Positions 18,166-28,256 of a stretch of 64,000 nucleotides of DNA are shown here, in pieces. The first letter of the stretch is position 1; each line of letters opens with the position of its first letter. Origin of the DNA: Bradyrhizobium yuanmingense (GTDB taxonomy: Bacteria; Pseudomonadota; Alphaproteobacteria; Rhizobiales; Xanthobacteraceae); NCBI RefSeq assembly GCF_900094575.1, contig NZ_FMAE01000007.1, positions 124,001 through 188,000 on the forward strand, given 5' to 3'. The notes beneath the pieces are model-generated. The model had not been told where the DNA came from. It saw nothing but the letters and a program-made list of their open reading frames with translations, and searched no databases. Made by a program: the position numbers and the translations under genes.

Positions 18166-18312
18166 TCAAACCCGCCGCGGCTTTGACGAAGGGGTCGCAT
18201 GCGCCGCAACGGCGGCAGCTGCAGGCTTATGCACCGTCTGCGCGCTTGGGCTGTCGGGTGATCGCGTGACTTCGCTGCCGGAATCTTTCGGCTCCGCCGG
18301 ATGTTCGTTCAC
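18166..18312 (-). CDS. Possible 48-residue hydrophilic protein
   Basis: A minus-strand frame from GTG at 18312 to the stop at 18168-18166 encodes a soluble peptide opening VNEHPAEPKDSGSEVTRSP and ending in an Ala/Pro/Lys-rich tail. The composition is like small conserved rhizobial proteins rather than random antisense sequence, and nothing else explains this interval. No good ribosome site is visible, so this is a weak call. Confidence 0.3.
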   Translation of the reverse strand: MNEHPAEPKDSGSEVTRSPDSPSAQTVHKPAAAAVAAHATPSSKPRRV

Positions 18313-18400
18313 GATTGCACCCGCGGATGCTCAGTAGATTTACCGATACAAGCGGGATGAATTCTCCGCAAAATCCTCAGCGGCACGGACGGGTCGATTC

Positions 18401-19492
18401 ATGCAGCTGCGGTCACTGAGCACGACGCTTGTTGCAGGGGTTTCTGCGTTGCTGCTGGTCGCCTGTGAGAGGGAGGCGGCGACGGTCTCCCTGCCGACGC
18501 CGGCGCGTCCCGTCCGCACCATGACAGTCGAGAAGCGGGATCAACTCACGCCCCTCACCTTTTCCGGCCGCATCGAAGCCGAAGACGAAGTGAATCTGGC
18601 ATTTCGAATTTCCGGTCGGCTGCACTCGAGCGACATCCGGCTCGGTGAGCGCGTCGAGGCCGGCCAGCTGTTGGCGCAGCTTGAATCGCAGGACCAACTC
18701 AGCGCGTTGCGGCAGGCGCAGGCCGCCCTTGCCGCAGCTCAGGGCCAGCTCACTCAGGCACGCAATCATTTCGAACGCCAGCAGACTCTGTTGGCGCAGG
18801 GATGGACCACGCGCGCCAACTTCGAGGCCGCGACGCAGGCGCAACAGACTGCGCAATCGAATGTTGAAATGGCCGAAGCTCAGTTGAATTCCGCCCACGA
18901 CCAGGTCAGCTTCACCGAGCTGCGGGCCGATGCACCGGGCAAGATAACCGAAACGGGGCCCGCCGCCGGAGAGGTCGTCCAGGCCGGACAGACGATTGCG
19001 CGGATCGCGCGGCAGGATGGCCGAGACGCGGTCTTCGACATGCCGGCTCGATTCGTCCGCGCGGCACCGTCCAATCTGCAGGTGAGCGTCAGTCTAACGG
19101 ACGATCCAGCGGTGACTGCGGAAGGGCGTATCCGGCAGGTTGCCGCGCAGGCCAATCCGCTCACGCGAACCGTTGAGATCAAGATAGGACTTCGCGATCC
19201 CCCTGCCGCGATGCGGCTGGGGGCGACTGTCACGGGGCGCGTCGAGATGAGCGCCGGACCAATGATCGACATTCCGGCAACGGCGCTGACCAGGATGAAT
19301 CGCCAGCCGGCGGTCTGGATCCTGGATCCCGCGACGAAGACGGTCGCCATCCGCAATGTCGACGTCTTGAGGTTCGATCAGGCGCAGGTGATCATCTCGC
19401 AAGGTTTGGACATAGGCGAGGTCGTGGTGACCGCGGGCGTCCAGGCACTTCATCCGGGTCAGCGGGTGCGCGTCCTTGGGTCGGAGCCATGA
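18401..19492 (+). CDS. RND efflux adaptor lipoprotein
   Basis: The 363-residue protein has a lipoprotein signal with lipobox LLVAC at residues 18-22, then lipoyl, alpha-hairpin (QAALAAAQGQLTQARNHF), second lipoyl (LRADAPGKITETG) and beta-barrel segments in MFP order. It is shorter than the adaptor at 9326-10567 and belongs to a different branch. It overlaps the pump gene by 4 bp. The lipid anchor places it on the periplasmic face of the inner membrane. Confidence 0.9.
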   Translation: MQLRSLSTTLVAGVSALLLVACEREAATVSLPTPARPVRTMTVEKRDQLTPLTFSGRIEAEDEVNLAFRISGRLHSSDIRLGERVEAGQLLAQLESQDQLSALRQAQAALAAAQGQLTQARNHFERQQTLLAQGWTTRANFEAATQAQQTAQSNVEMAEAQLNSAHDQVSFTELRADAPGKITETGPAAGEVVQAGQTIARIARQDGRDAVFDMPARFVRAAPSNLQVSVSLTDDPAVTAEGRIRQVAAQANPLTRTVEIKIGLRDPPAAMRLGATVTGRVEMSAGPMIDIPATALTRMNRQPAVWILDPATKTVAIRNVDVLRFDQAQVIISQGLDIGEVVVTAGVQALHPGQRVRVLGSEP

Positions 19493-22400
19493 CCGGGCTC
19501 AACCTCTCGGAATGGGCGCTCGGGCGCCGCTCGCTCGTCATTTATCTGATGATTGCCGCCGTCATCGCCGGCGTGCTGTCCTATCTGCGGCTGGGCCGGA
19601 ACGAAGATCCTGCATTCACCATCAGGACTATGGTTGTTCAAGCGGCCTGGCCTGGAGCGACGGCCGAAGAGACGATGAAGCAGGTGACCGAACGGCTCGA
19701 GCGGCGGTTGCAAGAGACGCCACATCTGGACTTCCTGCGCAGCTTCACTCGGGCCGGTCTCACCACTATTTTCGTGAACTTGAAGGGGAGCGCCAACGCA
19801 AGGGACGTCTCCGATACCTGGTACCAGGTGAGGAAATCCATCGGGGACATCCGTCACACGCTGCCGGCGGGCATCGTGGGGCCAGCGTTCAATGACGATT
19901 TCGGCGACACGTTCGGGATCATCTATGGATTCACCAGTGATGGATTTACCCAGCGCGAGCTGCGTGACTGGGTCGAGGCGGTCCGCTCGCGTCTTCTAGA
20001 CGTGCCCGATGTCGCGAAGATCGAACTGCTGGGTGCGCAGGACGAAGTGATCTTCGTCGAGTTCTCGAAACGGCAACTCGCAAGTCTCGGGGTCGATCGC
20101 ACGGCTCTGATCGCCGCCCTGCAGGCACAGAATATCGTGAGCCCGGCCGGCACCATCCAGACCGGGACCGAGCGAATTTCGTTTCGGGTGTCCGGGGCGT
20201 TCCAGTCGGAGCAGGACATTGCCGACATCAACTTCAGCGCGGGCGGTCGCACGCTACGTCTGAGCGATCTCGCGACGGTACGGCGAGGCTATGCCGATCC
20301 GCCGCAACCGCTGTTCCGGGTCGGCGGTCGTCCAGCGATCGGGCTCGCGATCGCGATGCGCGAGGGCGGCGATATTCTCGTTCTCGGCAGGAACATCAAG
20401 GCGGCGATGGCAGAGATCACGGCCGATCTGCCGATCGGAATCGAACCGAGCCTCGTGGCCGACCAAGCCGTCGTGGTGGACAAAGCGATCCGCGAGTTCA
20501 TGACCTCGCTGGTGCAGGCGATCGCGATCATCCTCGTCGTGAGCTTCATCAGCCTCGGCGTTCGGCCGGGCCTCATCATCGCACTGGCTATTCCGCTCAC
20601 GCTTGCGATCGTGTTCCCGACGATGGAGTTTCTTCGCATCGATATGCAGCGAATTTCCCTCGGCGCTCTCATCATCGCGCTCGCGCTGCTGGTCGACGAC
20701 GCCATGACGACGACGGACGCCACGCTTAATCGGTTGGCGCTGGGCGACGGCAAGATCGCGGCCGCGGCCTACGCCTTTCGCACGCATGCATTCGCCATGC
20801 TCACGGGCACACTCGTAACGATCGCCGGGTTCATTCCGGTGGGCTTTGCAGCCAGCGCGGCCGGCGAATACACGTTCTCGCTGTTTGTGGTGGTTACGAT
20901 CGCTCTCCTGGCGTCGTGGTTCGTCGCCGTCATCTTCACGCCGCTGCTCGGCGTCGCTATCCTCGCGCCGCCCAAGACCACAGCCGATGCGCCGGGAATG
21001 GCCTTTCGCCTGTACCGGCGCTTCCTGGTCCTGGCGATCCGCGCCAAATGGCTGACGATCGGCGCGACGGTTGCGCTTTTTCTCGCTTCTGTGCTCGCGC
21101 TTCCGCTGGTTCCGCAGCAGTTCTTTCCATTGTCCGACCGGCCGGAACTTCTTGTGGACATCGGCCTGCCGCAGAATGCATCGATTTACGCCAGCGAGGC
21201 GGCGGCCAAGCGCCTCGATCAAGTACTGACCGGTGATCCCGACGTTGGTCATTGGAGTACCAATGTCGGGCGCGGTGCGATCCGCTTCTATCTGCCGCTC
21301 AGCGTCGAGCTGCCGAATGACTTCTTCACCCAGGCGGTCGTTGTGGCCAAAGACGTCGCGGCACGCGAGCGCCTGCATGCCAAGCTGGAACGGTTCCTTG
21401 TGGAAGAATTCCCGAACGCCATCTCCTCGGTTTCGCCGCTTGGGCTCGGTCCCCCCGTGGGATGGCCGCTGCAGTATCGCGTCAGCGGTCCCGACGTCGA
21501 GCTCGTGCGTGACATCGCGGTCGAAGTCGCGCGGATCGTCGGCTCCGATCCGAGGGCCAAGAGCCTCAATTTCGACTGGATGGAGCCGGATCGCCAGATC
21601 CGCGTTCGCGTCAACCAGGATGAGGCGCGCCGTCTCGGCCTGAGCTCGCAGGCGATCTCAATCGTTCTGAACACCGTGATCTCCGGCCTGCCCGTGACCC
21701 AGGTGCGGGACGATATCTACCTCGTCGATGTGCTGGCCCGCGCAACGGACGAGCAGCGCGTCTCGCTGCCGAGCTTGCGGACGCTGCAGGTGCCGATCCC
21801 GGGAGGGCAGACCGTTCCGCTAAGCCAGTTTGCCACCTTCGAATACGGTCAGGAGTTTCCGCTGATCTGGCGGCGCGATCGCATGCCGACCCTGACGGTG
21901 CGGGCCGCCGTTCCCGACGAGATGCCGCCGGAGACGGTGGTCAATCGGCTGGCTCCCGCTATCGCCAAGCTGAAGGCCACTCTGCCGCGTTCCTACGATG
22001 TCGTGGTCGGCGGCACGGTGGAGGAGAGCCGAAATTCGAGGTCGTCCGTGATGGCAGTCGTACCGATGATGTTGTTCGTCATGTTTACGGTGCTGATGGT
22101 GCAGCTGCAGAGCTTCCCGCGACTATTGATGGTCGTTAGCGTCGCGCCGCTCGGCCTGATCGGCGTCGTCGCGGCGCTGCTCGTGTCCGGGCGGCCGCTG
22201 GGCTTCGTCGCCATCCTCGGCGTGTTGGCGCTGCTTGGCATGATTAGCAAGAACGCGGTGATCCTGATCGGGCAAATCGAGGCGGAGCGCTTGCAAGGGA
22301 AGGGGCCCTGGCAGGCGGCAGTGGATGCAAGCAGCTCCCGCTTTCGTCCGATCATGCTGACGGCCGTCTCAACCGTACTCGGCATGATCCCGATAGCGCC

Positions 22401-22557
22401 GACCGTCTTCTGGGGGCCGATGGCCTTTGCGATCATGGGCGGCCTGCTCGTCGCAACCGTTCTAACTCTGGTGCTGCTGCCGACCTTGTATGTCGCCTGG
22501 TTCGGCGGGAAAGAAATGGCGCCAGCTTCCGATGCTTCCAGCCCGGCGCGAGGGTAA
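19489..22557 (+). CDS. RND efflux permease, second pump of the window
   Basis: This 1022-residue protein has the two-repeat RND layout and the TM4 aspartates Asp403-Asp404 (ALLVDDAMTTTDA). Its N-terminus (GRRSLVIYLMIAAVIAGVLSY) and the LGRNEDPAFTIRTMVV segment match the subgroup of HAE1-like pumps that partner short lipoprotein adaptors. Its export substrate is unknown. It is co-translated with the adaptor. No outer-membrane factor gene follows; the ArcD-like antiporter begins 144 bp later. Confidence 0.92.
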   Translation: MTGLNLSEWALGRRSLVIYLMIAAVIAGVLSYLRLGRNEDPAFTIRTMVVQAAWPGATAEETMKQVTERLERRLQETPHLDFLRSFTRAGLTTIFVNLKGSANARDVSDTWYQVRKSIGDIRHTLPAGIVGPAFNDDFGDTFGIIYGFTSDGFTQRELRDWVEAVRSRLLDVPDVAKIELLGAQDEVIFVEFSKRQLASLGVDRTALIAALQAQNIVSPAGTIQTGTERISFRVSGAFQSEQDIADINFSAGGRTLRLSDLATVRRGYADPPQPLFRVGGRPAIGLAIAMREGGDILVLGRNIKAAMAEITADLPIGIEPSLVADQAVVVDKAIREFMTSLVQAIAIILVVSFISLGVRPGLIIALAIPLTLAIVFPTMEFLRIDMQRISLGALIIALALLVDDAMTTTDATLNRLALGDGKIAAAAYAFRTHAFAMLTGTLVTIAGFIPVGFAASAAGEYTFSLFVVVTIALLASWFVAVIFTPLLGVAILAPPKTTADAPGMAFRLYRRFLVLAIRAKWLTIGATVALFLASVLALPLVPQQFFPLSDRPELLVDIGLPQNASIYASEAAAKRLDQVLTGDPDVGHWSTNVGRGAIRFYLPLSVELPNDFFTQAVVVAKDVAARERLHAKLERFLVEEFPNAISSVSPLGLGPPVGWPLQYRVSGPDVELVRDIAVEVARIVGSDPRAKSLNFDWMEPDRQIRVRVNQDEARRLGLSSQAISIVLNTVISGLPVTQVRDDIYLVDVLARATDEQRVSLPSLRTLQVPIPGGQTVPLSQFATFEYGQEFPLIWRRDRMPTLTVRAAVPDEMPPETVVNRLAPAIAKLKATLPRSYDVVVGGTVEESRNSRSSVMAVVPMMLFVMFTVLMVQLQSFPRLLMVVSVAPLGLIGVVAALLVSGRPLGFVAILGVLALLGMISKNAVILIGQIEAERLQGKGPWQAAVDASSSRFRPIMLTAVSTVLGMIPIAPTVFWGPMAFAIMGGLLVATVLTLVLLPTLYVAWFGGKEMAPASDASSPARG

Positions 22558-22701
22558 TCCCGGACAGCGACTAGGTAATCACCTGATGGGCCGGGCCGAG
22601 GCCACGGCGCATGGTTCGATCTCGCAATGAGGAGGTCGGCAACGCATCGTTCGAGACATCGATGACGGCGTCGGTCTTCGCTCGCTCTTCGAGGCCATTC
22701 A

Positions 22702-24135
22702 ATGACTGCGACGACATCGGCCCAGAAGCTCTCATTGTTCGCACTGACGGGAATGGTCGTCGGCTCCATGGTCGGCTCCGGCATCTTCTCGCTGCCCAGA
22801 ACCTTCGGCACCGCAACCGGTCCCTTCGGCGCCATCCTCGCCTGGTGCATCGCAGGCGGTGGCATGTACACCATGGCGCGCGTGTTCCAGTCTCTGGCCG
22901 AGCGAAAGCCTGGTCTGGATGCCGGTGTTTATGCCTATGCGAAAGAGGGCTTTGGCGACTATCCCGGATTCCTGTCGGCGCTCGGTTACTGGATGGGAAG
23001 TTGCATCGGCAACGTGTCCTACTGGGTCCTCATCAAATCGACCCTGGGCGCGTTCTTTCCCGTGTTCGGCGACGGCAATACGGTCATCGCGATCGTCGTA
23101 GCCTCGATCGGGATCTGGCTGTTCCACTTCATGATCCTGCGCGGGGTGCAGCAGGCCGCCGCGATCAATACGATCGTCACCATCGCCAAGATCGTGCCGA
23201 TCCTGATCTTCATCGTCATCCTGATCCTTGCCTTCAAGGCCGACCTGTTCCGTGCCAATTTCTGGGGCGGCGAGGGCATGCCGGACACGGGACTCTTCGA
23301 GCAGATCCGCGCGACCATGCTGGTCACGGTGTTCGTCTTTCTCGGGATCGAGGGGGCCAGTGTCTATTCCCGCTACGCCAAGGAGCGGTCCGACGTCGGC
23401 GCGGCGACGATCATGGGCTTCCTGGTCGTCACGAGCCTGATGGTGCTCGTCACCATGCTGCCTTATGCCGTGCTGCCGCGTGCGGAGATTGCAGACATGC
23501 GGCAACCGTCAATGGCCACGGTGCTGGAGGCAGTGGTCGGACATTGGGGTGCCGTCTTCGTCAGCATCGGGCTCCTGGTCTCGGTGCTCGGCGCCTATCT
23601 CGCCTGGTCGCTGATCTGCGCCGAGGTGCTTTCGGCGGCCGGTCGAACCCGGGACATGCCGCGCGTGTTCGGTACCGAGAACGCCAACAAGGTGCCGGCC
23701 GCCGCGCTCTGGCTGACCAATATCGTGGTGCAGCTCTTCGTCATCAGCACATATTGGTCCCGGGATGCCTTCTCGCTGATGCTCAATCTCACGAGCGTCA
23801 TGAACCTCATTCCGTTCTTCCTGGTCGCCGCCTACGGATTGCTGCTGGTGAAGCGCGGCGAGACGTACGAGAAGAGCGCGGGCGAGCACAGACGAGATCT
23901 GATCTTCACCGGCATCGCCGTCATCTACACACTCTTCCTGATCTACGCGGCCGGAATGAAATACCTGCTGCTATCCGCGCTGCTCTACGTGCCCGGCACG
24001 GCGCTGTATGTCTGGGCGCGGGTCCAACAGAAGGCGAGGATTTTTGCACCGGTGGAGTGGGGCATCTTCATCGTGGCTGCGATCGGCGCGGCCGTCGGCA
24101 TTCACGGCCTCGCCACCGGCTACATCACGATCTAG
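22702..24135 (+). CDS. arcD: Arginine/ornithine antiporter, APC family
   Basis: The 477-residue protein has about twelve transmembrane segments, the APC motif [12 protein letters not shown] near residue 21 and [14 protein letters not shown] near residue 215. It lies 26 bp before arginine deiminase, so exchange of arginine for ornithine or citrulline is a well-founded inference. It is a paralogue of the gene at 14437-15876. The ATG at 22702 begins the family's usual N-terminus; an open frame 91 bp upstream belongs to another register. Confidence 0.87.
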   Translation: MTATTSAQKLSLFALTGMVVGSMVGSGIFSLPRTFGTATGPFGAILAWCIAGGGMYTMARVFQSLAERKPGLDAGVYAYAKEGFGDYPGFLSALGYWMGSCIGNVSYWVLIKSTLGAFFPVFGDGNTVIAIVVASIGIWLFHFMILRGVQQAAAINTIVTIAKIVPILIFIVILILAFKADLFRANFWGGEGMPDTGLFEQIRATMLVTVFVFLGIEGASVYSRYAKERSDVGAATIMGFLVVTSLMVLVTMLPYAVLPRAEIADMRQPSMATVLEAVVGHWGAVFVSIGLLVSVLGAYLAWSLICAEVLSAAGRTRDMPRVFGTENANKVPAAALWLTNIVVQLFVISTYWSRDAFSLMLNLTSVMNLIPFFLVAAYGLLLVKRGETYEKSAGEHRRDLIFTGIAVIYTLFLIYAAGMKYLLLSALLYVPGTALYVWARVQQKARIFAPVEWGIFIVAAIGAAVGIHGLATGYITI

Positions 24136-24161
24136 GCGGATCGATTGCGGAGGTTGCGCTC

Positions 24162-25424
24162 ATGACACAACAGACATCAAACGGAGCGCTTCCTTTTGGC
24201 GTTCATTCGGAAGTCGGTCAGTTGCGCAAAGTAATGGTCTGCTCGCCGGGCCGCGCTCACCAGCGTCTCACTCCGACCAATTGTGACACGCTGCTGTTCG
24301 ACGACGTCCTTTGGGTCGACAATGCCAAGCGCGACCATTTCGACTTCGTGCAGAAGATGCGCGACCGCGGCATCGAGGTCGTCGAGATGCACAATCTGCT
24401 CGCGGACACCGTCGCCATCCCGGAGGCCAGGCGATGGATCCTCGACAATCAGGTGGTCCCAAACCAGGTCGGCCTCGGCCTGATTGACGAGCTCCGCGGC
24501 TATCTGGAAAGCCTCGCCCCCCGCGCGCTGGCGGAAACCCTGATCGGCGGATTGTCGACCCACGATTTCCCCGACGCACATGGCGGTGAAATGCTCCGGT
24601 TGATCCGGGAGGCGGCCGGCATGACCGAGTATCTGCTGCCGCCACTTCCGAACACGCTGTACACGCGCGATACCACCTGCTGGATCTATGGCGGCGTAAC
24701 GTTGAATTCGCTGTTCTGGCCGGCGCGTCACGAGGAGCCGATCCTCGCCGCCGCCATTTACAAGTTCCATCCGGATTTCGCCGGCAAGGTCCACGTCTGG
24801 TGGGGCGATCCGACTCAGGATCACGGCCTTGCCACTCTGGAAGGTGGCGATGTGATGCCGATCGGGAAGGGAAACGTCCTGATCGGATTGAGCGAACGGA
24901 CATCGAGACAGGCGATCAGCCAGCTTGCCGCCGCTCTTTTCAGGAAAAAGGCCGCTGAGCGCGTCATCGTGGCGGCCATGCCCAAGCTGCGTGCGGCGAT
25001 GCATCTCGACACGGTCTTCACGTTCGCCGATCGGGATTGCGTGCTGCTTTACCCCGATATCGTCAATAACATCACGGCGTACTCCTACCGGCCGGCGGAC
25101 AACTCTGCCGGAATCGAGCTGCGCAAGGACGAGAAGCCTTTCGTCGACGTCGTGGCTGGGGCGCTCGGCCTGAAGAAGCTCCGCGTCGTGGAGACCGGTG
25201 GCAATGCCTATCTGCGCGAACGAACCCAGTGGGACAGCGGCGCTAACCTGGTTTGCGCCTCTCCAGGCGTCGTCTTCGCCTACGATCGCAACACCTACAC
25301 CAATACGCTGCTGCGCAAGGAGGGAATCGAAGTGATCACCATCGTCGGCGCGGAGCTCGGCCGCGGCCGCGGCGGTGGTCACTGCATGACCTGCCCGATT
25401 ACCAGGGATCCGGTCGACTACTAG
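24162..25424 (+). CDS. arcA: Arginine deiminase
   Basis: The 420-residue enzyme hydrolyses arginine to citrulline and ammonia. Family motifs are clear: the N-terminal [43 protein letters not shown] and the C-terminal [13 protein letters not shown], with the catalytic cysteine at residue 408 (close to Cys406 of the Pseudomonas enzyme). A GGAGG site at 24149-24153 precedes the ATG. It follows arcD directly. No ornithine carbamoyltransferase or carbamate kinase (arcB, arcC) is present nearby, so here the enzyme may serve mainly to make ammonia against acid. Confidence 0.94.
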   Translation: MTQQTSNGALPFGVHSEVGQLRKVMVCSPGRAHQRLTPTNCDTLLFDDVLWVDNAKRDHFDFVQKMRDRGIEVVEMHNLLADTVAIPEARRWILDNQVVPNQVGLGLIDELRGYLESLAPRALAETLIGGLSTHDFPDAHGGEMLRLIREAAGMTEYLLPPLPNTLYTRDTTCWIYGGVTLNSLFWPARHEEPILAAAIYKFHPDFAGKVHVWWGDPTQDHGLATLEGGDVMPIGKGNVLIGLSERTSRQAISQLAAALFRKKAAERVIVAAMPKLRAAMHLDTVFTFADRDCVLLYPDIVNNITAYSYRPADNSAGIELRKDEKPFVDVVAGALGLKKLRVVETGGNAYLRERTQWDSGANLVCASPGVVFAYDRNTYTNTLLRKEGIEVITIVGAELGRGRGGGHCMTCPITRDPVDY

Positions 25425-25436
25425 CCGGCGGAGGAA

Positions 25437-25450
25437 TCGACCCAGATCAA
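25437..25450 (+). promoter_or_regulatory. Candidate FNR/FixK-type box
   Basis: TCGACCCAGATCAA resembles the FixK/FNR pattern TTGA-N6-TCAA, with one difference in the left half. It is centred about 99 bp upstream of the start at 25543, so a start of transcription about 40 bp downstream of the box would leave a normal leader. Confidence 0.3.
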
Positions 25451-25542
25451 CCTGTGATTTATCATCTGAACATTAACACGCCACAATCGGCGCGCAGTGT
25501 GACACGAATCCCGGTGTCCGGCTGCAGCATCGGAGGGGACCT

Positions 25543-26379
25543 ATGCGACCGTCTGGATTTTTTCTGCCGGTTGCCGCACTGCTCGGCAGTAGTACGGCTT
25601 GGGCGGCGGACCTCGATCTCACCGACTTCAAATCGAGCGGAGCCGCTACATCCTCCTACGCGGTTCCTTATTACCAAGCCCCGTCCTGGAGCGTCGTTGG
25701 CTCCATCTCGCCGACTTTCACCGACAACGCGCTCTTCACCCGCGATAACCGCAGGTCCGACGTCTATTACGCGCCAGACGTGAGCGTCAGGCTTGACGGG
25801 AACCTCACCAACGATCTGTCATACCGGCTCTATGCGCGGGCTCAATACGAAGCCTTTTCGCGGGAAAAGGACGGCAATTTCGCCGTCGCGCGTATGGGCG
25901 CGCGTCTGACCGAGAACTGGGACGGCTGGCGCTTGTCTGGCATTTACGAAAATCGATATGATTTCGATGGCATCTACCGCGATCTCGCCTTCACGTCCCA
26001 CGACGTGATGGGCTCAGTCGCGCGCGATTTCCGCGTTGGCAACGCGACGTTCTCGCCACTAGTGCTTTTGACCTACCGTTTCTCCGATCTGGCCGAGGCG
26101 CGCCGCTGGCGCTTTGACGCCGTGCTCGGAATCGAGGTCAAGCTTGATCCCAGATGGTCGATCGTCAGTACGCCCCTGTTCGAAGCCTATTGGTTCACCG
26201 ATGGACTCAATACCGGTCGCCAGGATCAGCTCTATTCGGTTGACCTCGGCCTGAAGTACAACGTTGCCAACAACGTGTCGCTCACGACGACCGTGCTCTA
26301 CGAGGCACGAACCTCGAACGTCCCGCTGCGGCGATACAGGGACGTTCGGATTGGGCCTCGCCTGGACTTTGCCTTTTAG
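25543..26379 (+). CDS. Outer-membrane beta-barrel protein
   Basis: The 278-residue protein has a Sec signal ending ..STAWA-AD near residue 22. The mature part is built of alternating-residue strands with many aromatic residues (YRLYARAQYEAFS, WRLSGIYENRYDF, LYSVDLGLKYNV) and ends with Phe (RLDFAF), the usual outer-membrane assembly signal. It resembles uncharacterised barrel proteins rather than porins. A GGAGG site at 25531-25535 supports this start. The small exported protein gene follows 13 bp later. Confidence 0.8.
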   Translation: MRPSGFFLPVAALLGSSTAWAADLDLTDFKSSGAATSSYAVPYYQAPSWSVVGSISPTFTDNALFTRDNRRSDVYYAPDVSVRLDGNLTNDLSYRLYARAQYEAFSREKDGNFAVARMGARLTENWDGWRLSGIYENRYDFDGIYRDLAFTSHDVMGSVARDFRVGNATFSPLVLLTYRFSDLAEARRWRFDAVLGIEVKLDPRWSIVSTPLFEAYWFTDGLNTGRQDQLYSVDLGLKYNVANNVSLTTTVLYEARTSNVPLRRYRDVRIGPRLDFAF

Positions 26380-26392
26380 AGGTGCTCGAGAG

Positions 26393-26641
26393 ATGCCGGC
26401 AAGACGCCTTCTAATGCTGACCTGCCTCATCATCTCAAGCATGATGACGACGGTCGTGCTGGCCGATCCTCGCGATGCGGTCGATCGTAGCCATCGACTC
26501 GATACCGATGCACTTCGGGATGATGCCGCGACGCGCCGTCTGGAGCAACCATCTCACCCGCTCGCAATTGCGCCGGCCCCGGCGGCACCGCCCGCGAAGG
26601 CGACCAGAAAGAAGAAGTCGGACACGAGCAGTAGCCGATAG
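26393..26641 (+). CDS. Small exported hydrophilic protein
   Basis: The 82-residue product has a signal-like hydrophobic segment (LLMLTCLIISSMMTTVVL) and a soluble rest, with charged Asp/Arg repeats and a Pro/Ala/Lys-rich tail. No family is recognised. It begins 13 bp after the barrel gene, so co-expression is likely. The ribosome site is weak (GAGAG). Confidence 0.45.
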   Translation: MPARRLLMLTCLIISSMMTTVVLADPRDAVDRSHRLDTDALRDDAATRRLEQPSHPLAIAPAPAAPPAKATRKKKSDTSSSR

Positions 26642-26790
26642 CCCTGGCGAACCTGTCAGCGCATTAGGGGGGGAACGGTGGAGGACGCCCGGCGACCACG
26701 GAATGGCGGCGCGACGATCCCATTCGGGCTCGTTCGCCGCGCATCGCCATTTTTACTCTCTATTGCATCGGATTTGAGATTCGGCGGCCC

Positions 26791-26804
26791 TTGACGAAGG
26801 CCAA
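26791..26804 (+). promoter_or_regulatory. Candidate FNR/FixK-type box upstream of the kinase gene
   Basis: TTGACGAAGGCCAA fits TTGAC-N4-GTCAA in nine of ten fixed positions. It lies at least 64 bp upstream of any candidate start of the kinase. The rest of 26642-26867 is non-coding, with no other pattern that I could support. Confidence 0.4.
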
Positions 26805-26867
26805 GATTTCAATCCCCCACGAATACTACCTCATGTTGAATGAGCGGTTCGCTGGGTGTATAGTTGA

Positions 26868-28196
26868 TTGACCCCGCAGGTGCGCTATTCCGAATTCGGT
26901 GGAGGATTTCTCGCCGGCAGGGTGGGGAGAGACCCCGCTATTGTCGTCGTGGCCAATATCGGGAGTCGCCGGAATAGAGTGAGTAGTACAGTGAAGCCAC
27001 ATGGCTCCCCCGCCAGAGAGTCGAGGCAAACCAGTCCCAAGCGCTGGCTGCGCGTAGGTTTGCAACCATCGACCGAGGAGCTTTACTGGAACTCTTCTGC
27101 AGATCTCCTCTTCGTCGCGCGCCCCTCCTTTTGCGAACATTTCGTCTACGAGAGCATCAATCCGGCATTCGAGTCCCGGCTCGGCGTATCGTCGCGAGAC
27201 GTGCTCGACATGGATGTATCCGATTGCCTGAGCGCGGATGACGCGAGATCTGTCTGCGAAGCACTTCGGGCGAGCCTCGCGGAGAAGGCTGAGATCAGGA
27301 TCCGGCAGCGGCTGGCGTTTGGTGGTTCATCCCGCACGAGGGAAACGACGGTCACGCCGATCCTGGATCCCGCGACCCGCGGTGTCGTCCGGTTGATCGG
27401 CTGCCATCGCGAGGCGCGCGACGTTCGCTTCGAGGACCCCACCACATGGGGGAACGGGCTGGATGTCGAAGCTGGCCTGCTGTCGCTTCAGGAGAGCATT
27501 CAGCAGCGGATCGCTTCCGATCTCCACGATTCGACCTGTCAACATCTGATTGCCGCGAGTCTCGGCTTGATGCGGATCCGCGGCCAGCTTGACGGCACAC
27601 AAGCCGCCGAACGGATCTGCGACGAAATCGACGCGTCGATTGATGAAGCGCTCCGGGAGCTCCGGGCTTTTGCCTATCTGCTGCATCCGCGGGATCTGAC
27701 GGGTGACGGATTGAAGGCCACGATCGAAGGCTACGCGGAAGGGTTCGCGGCGCGCACCTCGTTGCATGTGAGGGTGAACATCGTGCCGGAGGTCGATGGG
27801 TTACCTTATGAGGCCCAACGCTCGCTGCTGCGCGTTGTTCAGGAGGCTCTGACGAACGTCTTCCGTCACGCAAAAGCGACGGAGGTGGCAATCGTCATCG
27901 ATGTTGTCGACAGTCGTTTCCAATTGATGATCAGCGACAATGGACGCGGTCTTCCCCACCCTGGCAGGCCGGGTGCCGGGACGCTATCGAGCGGCGTCGG
28001 AATTCCCGCGATGCGAGCAAGACTGCACGGGATCGGAGGTACGTTGGCCATCCAGTCCAGCGGGATGGCGCCGCATTCCGGTACCGTTCTGTCCGCGGTC
28101 TTCCCGCACGTCCTTGCAGTGAATCGGCGCAATCGACGCAGGACCACGACCAATACGAGGGCCGATACCGGCACACAATCAGCGAAAGAACACTAG
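26868..28196 (+). CDS. NarL-type sensor histidine kinase with PAS-like domain
   Basis: The frame runs 442 codons from a TTG at 26868. The true start is uncertain: GTG codons at 26922, 26979 and 26991 are alternatives, since conserved sequence begins near residue 65. A PAS-like region (FVYESINPAFESRLGV) is followed by the HisKA_3 motif RIASDLHDSTCQHLIAAS with the phospho-accepting histidine at residue 220. The ATPase domain follows (N-box QEALTNVFRHAKA, ISDNGRGLP). There is no membrane segment, so it senses in the cytoplasm. Two response regulators follow on the same strand, and a FixK-like box lies upstream. Confidence 0.85.
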   Translation: MTPQVRYSEFGGGFLAGRVGRDPAIVVVANIGSRRNRVSSTVKPHGSPARESRQTSPKRWLRVGLQPSTEELYWNSSADLLFVARPSFCEHFVYESINPAFESRLGVSSRDVLDMDVSDCLSADDARSVCEALRASLAEKAEIRIRQRLAFGGSSRTRETTVTPILDPATRGVVRLIGCHREARDVRFEDPTTWGNGLDVEAGLLSLQESIQQRIASDLHDSTCQHLIAASLGLMRIRGQLDGTQAAERICDEIDASIDEALRELRAFAYLLHPRDLTGDGLKATIEGYAEGFAARTSLHVRVNIVPEVDGLPYEAQRSLLRVVQEALTNVFRHAKATEVAIVIDVVDSRFQLMISDNGRGLPHPGRPGAGTLSSGVGIPAMRARLHGIGGTLAIQSSGMAPHSGTVLSAVFPHVLAVNRRNRRRTTTNTRADTGTQSAKEH

Positions 28197-28256
28197 CCAG
28201 CGGCGGCGGGTCGATAGTGTGACCCGAACCGCCGTCAAGAATAGGGAGTGTGCTGC

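Noticed and set aside
22611-24161. Possible long N-terminal extension of arginine deiminase or a frameshifted fusion with the antiporter
   Set aside because: The deiminase frame is open upstream, but the arcD gene occupies that region with clear membrane segments, and a ribosome site and family-typical start lie at 24162.
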